From positions 1 through 36,454 of the forward strand of contig SFHK01000017.1 of NCBI GenBank assembly GCA_004556395.1: a stretch of DNA of 36,454 nt, given 5' to 3'. A program made the translations under genes and the position numbers. Shown piece after piece: positions 7,339-15,769 of this stretch (position 1 is its first letter; each line of letters opens with the position of its first letter). The stretch comes from Clostridiales bacterium (GTDB lineage Bacteria; Bacillota; Clostridia; Christensenellales; Aristaeellaceae). The notes under the pieces were generated by a model. The model made no database searches and was not told the origin of the DNA. It worked only from the letters and a program-made list of their open reading frames with translations.

Positions 7339-10300
7339 TTACCCCCGCATGGGAAAGCGCGCCATATGCACCTGCCCGTCGTCGACGAGGTCGATCCACG
7401 TTTTCGCGTCGGACGCGGCTTCGTCGGACGCCAGAATATAGCGGCTGCTTCCGACAGTCAGCTCGACGGACACCTCCTTCATCCCCTCGGCGAGCAGCGG
7501 CCGGATGCGCGCGCGGCCGTTTTCGATTTCCAGTCCCAACAGGTCGCGCAGCAGCACGCGCTCCGTCCACGCGGCCGCGCCGGTGTACCATGTCCAGCCC
7601 GCGCGCCCCTTTTCCGCGCCGGACGCGCGGATGTCGGCGGGAATCACATACGGCTCCGCGCCGTACCGGCGTACGCCGGCCGCGTCAGCCGTGCGGCGCA
7701 GCGGCAGCAGCATGTCGAGAATTTCCCATGCCCGGTTCGCGTCGCCCGCCTTCGCGAACGCCGCCGCCAGCCATGTGGCCGCGTGCGTATACTGTCCCCC
7801 GTTTTCGCGCACGCCCGCGGGATAGGCGGCGATATAGCCGGGGTCGGGGCAGTCTCCGGTAAACGGCGGGTCGAGCAGCCGCACCAGATACGCGTCGCGG
7901 TCTACCAGATATTGATCCGCGCTGTCCAGCGCCTGCCGCACGCGCGCCGCGTCCTGCCCGTTCAATGCCGCCCACGCCTGCGCGATCAGGTCGATTCGGC
8001 AGCATCTGGCCGACGCGGAGCCCAGAAGGTTCCCATCGTCGTCAATCGCGCGCAGATACCATTCGCCGTCCCAGCCGCTTTCCTCCACGGCGCGCTTCAG
8101 CCGGTCGGCCATCGCTTCGAGCGCCCGTTTTTCTTCCTCCTCCCGGCACAGCGGCGCGTACAGGCGCGCGGTGTACGAAAGAAATTCGCTCAGCCACACG
8201 CTCTCGCCGCGGCCGCGCGCGCCCACGCGGTTCATGCCGTCGTTCCAGTCGCCCGCGCCCATCAGCGCAAGACCGTGCTCGCCGGTCGCGTTCGCCCTGC
8301 GGAACGCGCGCATGCAATGCCCGTGCAGCGATTCGCGCACGTCGGACGGCTCGGCCTCGCCGTAGCGATCCTCCCGCCCCTCCGGGATCTCGACGTTTCG
8401 CAGATACGGAACCGTCTCGCGAAGCACATCCGCATCCCCGGTCGCACGCACGTATTCGGCGGTTACAAAGGGCAGGAAGAGCATATCGTCGGAAATGCGC
8501 GTGCGCACGCCGGAATACGGCTCGTGCCACCAGTGCATGCCATCGCCGTCCTCAAACTGATGCGCCGCGCAGCGAAGCAGATGCGCGCGCACAAGGGCGG
8601 GCTCCATATACAATACGCACAGCATGTCCTGAAGCTGGTCGCGCATGCCGTAGGCGCCGCCGGGCTGATACAGCCCCGTGCGCGCGAACACGCGGCACGC
8701 CAGCGCCTGATATTTCACAAATCCGTTCAGCAGCCGGTCGCGCAGCTCGTCGCCCGTGCGCACCTTCACGCGGGACAGGCGGTTCTGCCAGCAGGCGCGC
8801 GTGCATTCCAGCGAATCGCACGGGGAAAATTTCGCCACAAGGCGCTCCGCATCCATTTTGGTCGGCGCCCAGCCGAGCAGGAAGCTGCGCCCGGCGCGTT
8901 CGCCCGGCGCGACGCTGACTGCGGCGCTTACGCAGGCGTCCGCCAGCTCATAATGCTCCGGCAGCTTTTCACGCTCGCAGACCGCGCCCGAAAGGAAGCC
9001 TACGCCCTCCATGCGCCCCTGCGCGACGATCAGGCCGTTTTCCCCGGCCACGGACAGCAGCCTGCGGTCGCGCACGTTGTCGCCCATCAGGAAATCGCAG
9101 GCCGCGACCAGCGTCACGGCGCGCGTTTCCTCCGCGTCGTTTTCGATTTCCACGGTCATACACGCGACACTCTCCGCCGCGTCCACATGCCAGCGCGCGC
9201 GGGCGGACAGGCCGTCGAACGCGCATTCAAAGCGCGTTTCCCCCGGCGCGTGTGTCACGCGGTACGCGCCGCGCGGGCGCTCCTGCGGCAAAAGCGGCGC
9301 GTATCCCTTCTCCGTCACCGCGTACAGGCGCACGCCCCAGCCCTCGCGGGCGACGTCGTTGTCAAAGGGCGTAAGCCGCCCCATGCGGCTGTTGCCGTGC
9401 CACGCGAAGCCGCCGCCCTTTTCCGTGACCAGCAGGCCGAAGTCCGCGTTGGACAGGATGTTCGCCCACGGGCGCGGCGTGTCGCAGTTCGGAAGCACGT
9501 CGATCTGATAGCCGTCGTCAGCAAAGCCGCCGTAGCCGTTGTCCGCCAGCCGGGCGGCGGGCGGCAGCGTGCGCTCCATGGGCAGGGCGGGAAGGCTGGC
9601 GAACGCTTCCGCCGGACGCGCGGGCTCGCTTCGATTCACGGCCAGCGCCGTCAGAAGCGCGCGCTGCGCGTCGTCCAGCCGCCCCGCGTCCAGCACATAC
9701 ACGCCGCCCTCGCGGTTCCGACGCGCGTTCAGATGGCTGGCGGAAATCAGCCGGTCAATTTCCTCGCTCGCAGGCTGGCGATATTCGTTTTTCCGGGCGC
9801 ACAGCACCGCCATCGTCAGCGGAACCCCCGCCCGCTCCAGATATTCATGCGCGCGGATCAGCCTTGAAAGCGCTTCGCGCCGCGCCGCCGCGCGCGCGGA
9901 CAGCAGCAGGATCGGCCGGTCGCCGGAAATGCCCAGCGGCCACAGCTCCCGTCCGGTCAGATACGGAAGCACGCGCGTCTCCGGCCGCGTCGTCAGCGCG
10001 CGGGCGCAGATCGCGTCGAGCGACGCGGTAACCGCGCCGTTCAGCCCGCAGAAATTCAAAAGCGAACGGGCGCTCGCCCCGGCCAGCGACTGCGCGCGCA
10101 GGAACGCGTCCGCACCGCCGGATACCTCTGCGCCGCCGCGCACGAGCGCAAGGGTGAAATAGAAATCCTTCGTCTCCCCGGCGCTCACGCGGGCGCGGCA
10201 GCGGCTGGAAACGGCGATTTCCGCCTCTCGCCCCGCTTCCGCGGGTTCCTCAAAAGCCTCGCCGCCGGCGCAGGCGGCGTACAGCGTGAAATCGGTATCC

Positions 10301-13300
10301 TCCGCCGAACGGCGAATGCGCGTATAGCGCACGGCTCCCTCGCCCGCAGTCGCCGCCTTCACAAACAACGCCTGAAACGCCGGATGCGCGTACATGGCGT
10401 TTTCGTCAGCCAGCGATACCGGGAAGCGCTGCGCGCATGTGATTTCCGCGTCGCGCAGGGCGCGAACGCGCACGCGAATGTGCATAGCGCCCGTTTCCGG
10501 CGAGATGCACGCGCAGATTTCATAGCTGCCCCGGCTGCCGCGCCCGAAGAAAGACGCGAGTCCCGACTCGAATACGCATTTGGAAAACGCGATTTCGCCG
10601 TCGTCGTCCTTCACGCGCGGAAGCAGCCGTTCGGGATAGCGCGCCGCGTCGCCGTGCCAGCGATTGGCGTAGATGCCCAGCCTGCGGTAGAAGCCGTTTC
10701 CGTCCGCGTCCAGCCACGCGCACGCATCCTGCCCGAACAGCAGGTGCCCCTGCCCGGAGCCGGCAAACGCCGTGCGCGCCGCGCCGCGCAGAAGCCGGCG
10801 GGCGCGGGCGCTTTCCTCAGATGCCGGCGCGTTCGAAACCGGCCGGCGGAACAGCGGCGGGCGGGCGAACGGCTTCTCGTTCAGCAGCACGGAAAGGGCG
10901 CGCTCCCGCGGCGCACGCATGAAATACTGATTCAGGCGGCCGCCCGTCAGCGCGTTGCACAGCGCGCACAGCGCCATGCCCTGATGGTGCGACATATAGC
11001 TGAACACCACGCCGCCCTCGTTTTCGCGGCGCTCGTCCAGCGCTTCATAATAGCCAAACTCCCCGCGCAGCCCCTGCGCGGTCATCTCCTGAAGGTTCTG
11101 CGCGGCGCGTTCCGGCGCGGCGGGAAGCGCCAGCATGCACGCATATGGCGCGATCACGCCGCCCTCGTCCGTGCCAGACAGCGCCAGCTCGGCAATGCCG
11201 AAGGCGCGATACTGATAGTTCATCGCCGCGTCAAACGCGCGGTAGGCGCTCTCGGATACGCCCCACGGCCTGCGCCGCCGCTCGCCGTCTCGAATCTGCG
11301 CGCCGACCGCGCCGCGGGCGCTCACGCCCAGCAGCGTCTTTGTGGCGGAGGGCATGAACAGGAAGGGCATCATATATTCAAACATCGTGCCGCTCCACGA
11401 ATACAGCGCGCAGCCGCCGCGCACCCGCGCGCACGGACGACCCAGTTTTTCCCAATGGCGCATGGGGATGCCGCGCTCGGCCATCGCCACATAGGACAGG
11501 ATGCGCGCTTCGGACGCCAGCAGGTCGTAATGCGACTGCCCCGGCGCGTCCTTCTCCGCGTCGTAGCCGATGCGGAACAGCCCGCGCTCCTCGTCGTACA
11601 GGCGTTCCAGCTCCATTTCGTCGATCAGCGACTGGAACCGCCCTGCGTCCTCCTCCGGAGAGGCGCTGCGCGCCACAAGCAGCGCGGCGAGCAGGTTTCC
11701 GCAGTCCACGCTGGAAACGTAGGCCGGGCGCAGCGGATACAGCGTGCGCGTGTCATACCAGTTATACAGAAGCCCGTGCCACTTGGGCAGCGAATGCAGC
11801 GTGCGAAGCGTTTCCCGAAGCCGCGCGCGCATCTCGCCCGGGTCGATCAGCCCCAGCTCGCGCGCCGACACGCAGCTCATCAGATACATGCCGATGTTCG
11901 TGGGCGACGTGCGCTCCGCCGCGCCCGCGCAGGGATCCAGCTGCACGTTGTCCGGCGGCAGACCGTTGCCGGAGAGCGGCACAAAGCGCTCGAAATACTT
12001 CCACGTATCGCGGGCGGTTTCCATCATCATCGTGAACGCGCGCGACGTAAACACCGTTTCCTCGTCGTCGGCGCTCAGACGGTCAAGCAGCGGCTTGCCC
12101 AGCGCGAATGCCGCCGCGAGCGGCAGCGCGATCAGCAGCCATGCCGGGCGCGCCAGCGCGGGCAGCAAAAGAATCGCCTGCGCCACGCCCGCCACGTTGC
12201 CGCTCCCGTTCATTCGATCCGCGTCCGCCGCAGTGACCCATTCCAACATTCTCTTATGCGAAATCAGCATTCGATACAGCGCGCGCAGCGCCGCGGCCTG
12301 CCCCGTGGCAGCCATGGCGGGCAGCAGAAGGAAGCGTCCCGCCGCCTGCGAAAGGCCGCGGAAGCGCGAAAGCGCGACCGGCAAAAACAGGCATGCGAGC
12401 GCTGAAACCAGCGCCGCCGCGCTGCCCGTCCACACGGAAAGCACAAAAAGCGCGCCCACCGACGCGTGAAACAGACTGCGCAGGAGGTTGTCAAAGATAT
12501 GGAACCGCCCCAGCGCCGACAGCCGCACCCGCCCGAAGGCATAGCGCAGAAGCTGCCAGTCGCCGCGAGTCCAGCGCTCCATGCGCTTCAGATACGCGTC
12601 CGGCGTGGCCGGGAAGCCCTCGAACAGCGCAAGGTCTCCAGCGAAGCCGCAGCGCGCCAGCAGACCCTCGATCATGTCGTGGCTGAGCACGGTATTGTCG
12701 TCAAACGCGCCCTCGGTGCGTTCGAGAAATGCGCGCACATCGTAAATGCCCTTGCCGCCGAACAGCCCCTCGCCGCACAGGTCGCGGAATACGTCCGGCG
12801 CGCACACATGGTACGTATCCGCGCCGCCCGCGCCCGCGAACAGGTGCTGAAAGCGGTTTCTGAGACCGTCCGCCGCCAGCTCCATGCGCGGCTGAATCAC
12901 GGCGTAGCCGCGGCCGTCCGCGCGCGGGCGGTTCAGCGGATGGTGAATCGTGCCGATCAGCTTTTCGACGATGCCCGGAATCGTCTGCGTGTCCGCGTCC
13001 ACGGTGAACACATAGCGGTAGCGCCCCGTCAGCGCCGCGGCGCGCGTCCCCTCGGCAGCAAACCGGTTTTCGCCCGTCGTAAGCAGCGCGTTCAGGTCGC
13101 ACAGAGCGCCGCGCTTGCGCTCGCGCCCCATCCAGATGCCGTCCGCCTCATTATATTCGCGCATGCGGTGCAGGAAGAAATACTTCTCGCGCCCGGCGCG
13201 CGCGTTCATCCGCGCGATTTCCGTGCGCACGCGGTCGAGAATCTCCGCATCCTTTTCGGTCTGCGGCTCCTTCCCGTCCCGGAAATCGCCCAGCAGCAGA

Positions 13301-14586
13301 AAATCGACGTGCTCACTTTTATCCAGCACGCCCAGCGTTTCCAGCTGCCCGGCCAGCTCCGCCCCGCGCTCGCTGCCGGTAATCAGCGCCGGAATCACGA
13401 CCAGCGTCGCCGCGTCCTCCGGCACCTCGTCCATTTTCAGCCGAAGCAGTGGCCGCACCGGCACGAAGCGCTGAAACAGCCGGTTCAGCAGCATGCCTGC
13501 CAGCGTCCACGCCGCCGGAATCGCCGCAAGCACCGAAAGCGTGCCGCGCACAAACGTCGCCGCCGCGAGCATCAGAATCAGAAACACCAACAGATACAGC
13601 GCCGTATAGCCGCGGCCGCTCGGGTCGGGCGTGACGGCGCGCATGCGCACGCGCTCCCTGCCCATCGCGTCGGCCAGACGCGCACGCCCCTTGTCGGTAT
13701 ACAGAACGCCGCACACGCCGTCCTCCGCGTCGGCGATTTCCAGCGCCAGCGAGGCCACGCTGCGCTCCGGGTATCCGCTGGCGCGGGCAAGCGCGCGCAC
13801 CTCGCGCCGAAGGATTTCCCGGGACGCGCGCTCCATTCGCGCGTAAATTCCGGCGGGGTCGCGGCACAGCGTGCGCTCCAGAAAGCTCACGCGCTCAAAC
13901 GCGTCCTCCCAGTTGATCTCGTCCAGCGCGCGCACGGCGGCCATCAGGTTTTCCATTTCCAGCCGCCCGGCGCTCTCCGCGTCCTGCGCCGCCTGTACGC
14001 AGCTTTCCTCGTCGCGCCCAAGCAGCGCCAGCGCGCGCATCAGCAGACGGCGCTTCTCCGCGTCGCCCGCCGCGCCGACCAGCGCCAGCGCGTGCGCGAA
14101 GAACGCCTGCTCCTCCTCATAGACTGGCTCGGCGTTTTCCGCGGCTGCCCAGCGCTCGGCGCGCCGCCACGCCGCCTGCATGGCCAGCGCCTTTTCTCCG
14201 GCGTGAACAAACGCGCCCGCCGCCGAAAGCCGCAGCACGTCCGGCGCTTTCCAGATTTCCTCCGCCGTCAGAAGCTCGCTCTCGTCCAGCGCGGCGAGCG
14301 ACGACAGAATCGTTTCCGCGTCCACGCGCGCTTCGCCGTTTGCAAGCAACTGCCGCGCCCACCGGCGGAGGCGGCCGTCGGCAAAAAAGCCCTTCAGATT
14401 GCCGCGCGCCCGCTCGGCGTACACGCGCATCAGGCCGATGTTGGCATTCAGATATTGGGCGGCGTCCGTCATATCGGCGCAGTCGGCGGACAGCTCCCGA
14501 ATCCGCGCCTCCATCCGGGACAGGCGAAGGCTGTCCGCCCGATACCGTCCCTGATTCAGCCCCGCACAGCGTCTGTTCTGTTTCAT
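7339..14586 (-). CDS. Cyclic beta-1,2-glucan synthase-like giant membrane protein (GT84, transglycosylation and GH94 domains)
   Basis: This 2,415-aa protein resembles NdvB/ChvB/Cgs, which builds beta-1,2-glucan from UDP-glucose, cyclises it and trims it with a phosphorylase domain. After an N-terminal helical part come membrane helices (about 327-370). A GT84-like glycosyltransferase follows (about 390-740) with FTVDADTQTIPG near 525 and further helices near 709-745 and 805-825. A glucoamylase-like/transglycosylation domain contains SPTNIGMYL near 895 and SWSGTMFEYMMPFLFMP near 1062. GH94-type beta-sandwich and toroid domains end the protein, with NCDTPRPWANILSNADFG near 1700 and the catalytic motif GDWNDGMNRVG near 2113. 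Proteobacterial Cgs is about 2,800 aa, so this is a compact version with fewer helices. GGAGG stands 6 nt before the ATG. It is divergent from a sugar isomerase gene. The substrate is inferred from family. Confidence 0.85.
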   Translation of the reverse strand: MKQNRRCAGLNQGRYRADSLRLSRMEARIRELSADCADMTDAAQYLNANIGLMRVYAERARGNLKGFFADGRLRRWARQLLANGEARVDAETILSSLAALDESELLTAEEIWKAPDVLRLSAAGAFVHAGEKALAMQAAWRRAERWAAAENAEPVYEEEQAFFAHALALVGAAGDAEKRRLLMRALALLGRDEESCVQAAQDAESAGRLEMENLMAAVRALDEINWEDAFERVSFLERTLCRDPAGIYARMERASREILRREVRALARASGYPERSVASLALEIADAEDGVCGVLYTDKGRARLADAMGRERVRMRAVTPDPSGRGYTALYLLVFLILMLAAATFVRGTLSVLAAIPAAWTLAGMLLNRLFQRFVPVRPLLRLKMDEVPEDAATLVVIPALITGSERGAELAGQLETLGVLDKSEHVDFLLLGDFRDGKEPQTEKDAEILDRVRTEIARMNARAGREKYFFLHRMREYNEADGIWMGRERKRGALCDLNALLTTGENRFAAEGTRAAALTGRYRYVFTVDADTQTIPGIVEKLIGTIHHPLNRPRADGRGYAVIQPRMELAADGLRNRFQHLFAGAGGADTYHVCAPDVFRDLCGEGLFGGKGIYDVRAFLERTEGAFDDNTVLSHDMIEGLLARCGFAGDLALFEGFPATPDAYLKRMERWTRGDWQLLRYAFGRVRLSALGRFHIFDNLLRSLFHASVGALFVLSVWTGSAAALVSALACLFLPVALSRFRGLSQAAGRFLLLPAMAATGQAAALRALYRMLISHKRMLEWVTAADADRMNGSGNVAGVAQAILLLPALARPAWLLIALPLAAAFALGKPLLDRLSADDEETVFTSRAFTMMMETARDTWKYFERFVPLSGNGLPPDNVQLDPCAGAAERTSPTNIGMYLMSCVSARELGLIDPGEMRARLRETLRTLHSLPKWHGLLYNWYDTRTLYPLRPAYVSSVDCGNLLAALLVARSASPEEDAGRFQSLIDEMELERLYDEERGLFRIGYDAEKDAPGQSHYDLLASEARILSYVAMAERGIPMRHWEKLGRPCARVRGGCALYSWSGTMFEYMMPFLFMPSATKTLLGVSARGAVGAQIRDGERRRRPWGVSESAYRAFDAAMNYQYRAFGIAELALSGTDEGGVIAPYACMLALPAAPERAAQNLQEMTAQGLRGEFGYYEALDERRENEGGVVFSYMSHHQGMALCALCNALTGGRLNQYFMRAPRERALSVLLNEKPFARPPLFRRPVSNAPASEESARARRLLRGAARTAFAGSGQGHLLFGQDACAWLDADGNGFYRRLGIYANRWHGDAARYPERLLPRVKDDDGEIAFSKCVFESGLASFFGRGSRGSYEICACISPETGAMHIRVRVRALRDAEITCAQRFPVSLADENAMYAHPAFQALFVKAATAGEGAVRYTRIRRSAEDTDFTLYAACAGGEAFEEPAEAGREAEIAVSSRCRARVSAGETKDFYFTLALVRGGAEVSGGADAFLRAQSLAGASARSLLNFCGLNGAVTASLDAICARALTTRPETRVLPYLTGRELWPLGISGDRPILLLSARAAARREALSRLIRAHEYLERAGVPLTMAVLCARKNEYRQPASEEIDRLISASHLNARRNREGGVYVLDAGRLDDAQRALLTALAVNRSEPARPAEAFASLPALPMERTLPPAARLADNGYGGFADDGYQIDVLPNCDTPRPWANILSNADFGLLVTEKGGGFAWHGNSRMGRLTPFDNDVAREGWGVRLYAVTEKGYAPLLPQERPRGAYRVTHAPGETRFECAFDGLSARARWHVDAAESVACMTVEIENDAEETRAVTLVAACDFLMGDNVRDRRLLSVAGENGLIVAQGRMEGVGFLSGAVCEREKLPEHYELADACVSAAVSVAPGERAGRSFLLGWAPTKMDAERLVAKFSPCDSLECTRACWQNRLSRVKVRTGDELRDRLLNGFVKYQALACRVFARTGLYQPGGAYGMRDQLQDMLCVLYMEPALVRAHLLRCAAHQFEDGDGMHWWHEPYSGVRTRISDDMLFLPFVTAEYVRATGDADVLRETVPYLRNVEIPEGREDRYGEAEPSDVRESLHGHCMRAFRRANATGEHGLALMGAGDWNDGMNRVGARGRGESVWLSEFLSYTARLYAPLCREEEEKRALEAMADRLKRAVEESGWDGEWYLRAIDDDGNLLGSASARCCRIDLIAQAWAALNGQDAARVRQALDSADQYLVDRDAYLVRLLDPPFTGDCPDPGYIAAYPAGVRENGGQYTHAATWLAAAFAKAGDANRAWEILDMLLPLRRTADAAGVRRYGAEPYVIPADIRASGAEKGRAGWTWYTGAAAWTERVLLRDLLGLEIENGRARIRPLLAEGMKEVSVELTVGSSRYILASDEAASDAKTWIDLVDDGQVHMARFPMRG

Positions 14587-14664
14587 GCATACCTCCGGGT
14601 ATTTTCCCCAATTCGAATACCCTCATTATGCACGCAAACCCCGCGGCTCATGCAGGGCGGGGGC

Positions 14665-14692
14665 TTGTTTTTCCGGCAAAGCATGCTATAAT
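14665..14692 (+). promoter_or_regulatory. Promoter of the sugar isomerase gene
   Basis: TTGTTT (14665-14670), a 16-nt spacer and a perfect TATAAT (14687-14692) lie 32 nt before the isomerase ATG. The 137-bp divergent gap (14587-14723) must also hold the promoter of the giant glucan synthase; a possible extended -10 (TGCATAAT on the minus strand, near 14630) is seen but is weak. Confidence 0.55.
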
Positions 14693-14723
14693 CAAAGGGA
14701 AAACGCGGTACGGAGGAATGCGC

Positions 14724-15473
14724 ATGGTTATCGGCATACAGATTTCAAGCCTTGAGGCCTACCTGACCACCCCGCAGGCGGTGGACGACACGCTCCGCCG
14801 GTTGAAGGACATGGGCTGCTCTCACGTGCAGCTTCAGTGGATCGCCCCGTCGGTGCCGAACGCCGCCGCAGGCGACGCGCTGCGCGCGCACGGGCTGGTT
14901 TCGCTGGGCGTGCAGGAAAAATTTGACGCGGCCATTCAGGCGCTCGACCGCCTGATCGACCTGAACCGGTGCAGCGGCTCGACGGAGCTATGCCTGAGCG
15001 GCATTCCGGAACGCTTTCAGGGAACCATCGGCGCGCGGGACTTCGCGCTTGCGCTGGAAGGCGTGCGCGCGCGGCTGGAAAAGGATGGACAGACGCTGAG
15101 CTATCACCCGCTGTGGAAGGACTTCCGTCCGGCGGAGGACGGGCGGCCAATGGCGGAAATCGTGCTGGACACGCTGCCCGATCTTACGCTCGTGCCCGAC
15201 ACCTGCCAGCTGATTCGCGCGGGGCTCGACGCAGGCGCGTGGATTGAACGACACGCCGGGCACATCTCCATGGTGCACTTCAAGGACATGCTCTCCCCCG
15301 ACCCCGCTTCCAAGCTTGCGCCGGTGGGACAGGGCTGCGCGGACTTCCCGCGCATCACGGCCGCCTGCCTGCGCGCGAACGTGCCCTACGCGCTGGTGGA
15401 GCAGGAAACATGGGACAGGGACGCGTTCGAATGTATAAAAGAAGGCTTCGACTACGCGCGCGAACTGCTGTAA
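14724..15473 (+). CDS. Sugar phosphate isomerase/epimerase family protein (xylose isomerase-like TIM barrel)
   Basis: This 249-aa protein has the AP-endonuclease-2/xylose-isomerase-like TIM barrel used by metal-dependent sugar isomerases and epimerases. Candidate metal ligands sit where the family has them: SYHPLW (about 130), VPDTCQL (about 165), SMVHFKD (about 190) and LVEQETWDRD (about 228). I chose ATG 14724 because GGAGG is 7 nt away; the ATG at 14718 would be too close, and the frame running further upstream lies in non-coding sequence. The exact substrate cannot be told. It is divergent from the glucan synthase gene and is followed by the palindrome array. It may work alone in sugar catabolism. 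Confidence 0.8.
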   Translation: MVIGIQISSLEAYLTTPQAVDDTLRRLKDMGCSHVQLQWIAPSVPNAAAGDALRAHGLVSLGVQEKFDAAIQALDRLIDLNRCSGSTELCLSGIPERFQGTIGARDFALALEGVRARLEKDGQTLSYHPLWKDFRPAEDGRPMAEIVLDTLPDLTLVPDTCQLIRAGLDAGAWIERHAGHISMVHFKDMLSPDPASKLAPVGQGCADFPRITAACLRANVPYALVEQETWDRDAFECIKEGFDYARELL

Positions 15474-15490
15474 CGCGGGCGCCATCTAAA

Positions 15491-15768
15491 ACAGACTTCG
15501 GTTTGTTTTTTAGAAAATACAGACCAAAGTCTGTTTTGTTTAGCAGGCTAAACTGGGACGTCACAAAACAGACCGCGGTTTGTTTTTTGTAATTAATACA
15601 GACTATAGTCTGTTTATTAGAATCACCAAGAATTATTAAAAGACTTCAGTTTGTTTTATGGCCTCGTCCTTCTTTTCGATTATACAGACTTTGGTCTGTT
15701 TTTATGGAATAAAGAACCGCAGTCTGTTTTCTATGCTTTTGTTTCATCATAAACAGACCGCGGTTTGT
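15491..15768. repeat. Array of eight 16-bp palindromes, two alternating types
   Basis: Cores of form ACAGAC-Y-NN-R-GTYTGT occur at 15491-15506, 15519-15534, 15568-15583, 15598-15613, 15639-15654, 15684-15699, 15712-15727 (diverged) and 15753-15768. Type A (copies 1, 3, 5, 8) has right arm GTTTGT and is usually preceded by AA. Type B (copies 2, 4, 6) has right arm GTCTGT and is preceded by TAT or AAT. Copies 1 to 6 alternate A-B-A-B-A-B. Nearly every copy is followed by T-runs (TTTT to TTTTTT). Copies 2 and 6 are exact reverse complements. Starts are 28 to 49 bp apart. The array fills the space between two convergent genes, so several bidirectional intrinsic terminators in a row is the simplest role; a protein-binding array is the alternative. 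Confidence 0.75.
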
Positions 15769-15769
15769 T

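Noticed and set aside
7366..9867. 833-codon frame on the plus strand, with similar ones at 10384-12405 and 12466-14691
   Set aside because: All are antisense to the glucan synthase gene; the products are Arg/Ala/Gln-rich without recognisable motifs.
14340..14723. Upstream extension of the sugar isomerase frame
   Set aside because: It runs antisense through the start of the glucan synthase gene and across the promoter; a ribosome site is found only at ATG 14724.
15491..15768. CRISPR array
   Set aside because: Repeats are 16-bp palindromes with unequal spacing (28-49 bp), AT-rich gaps shorter than typical spacers and no cas genes; the repeats also diverge in their centre.
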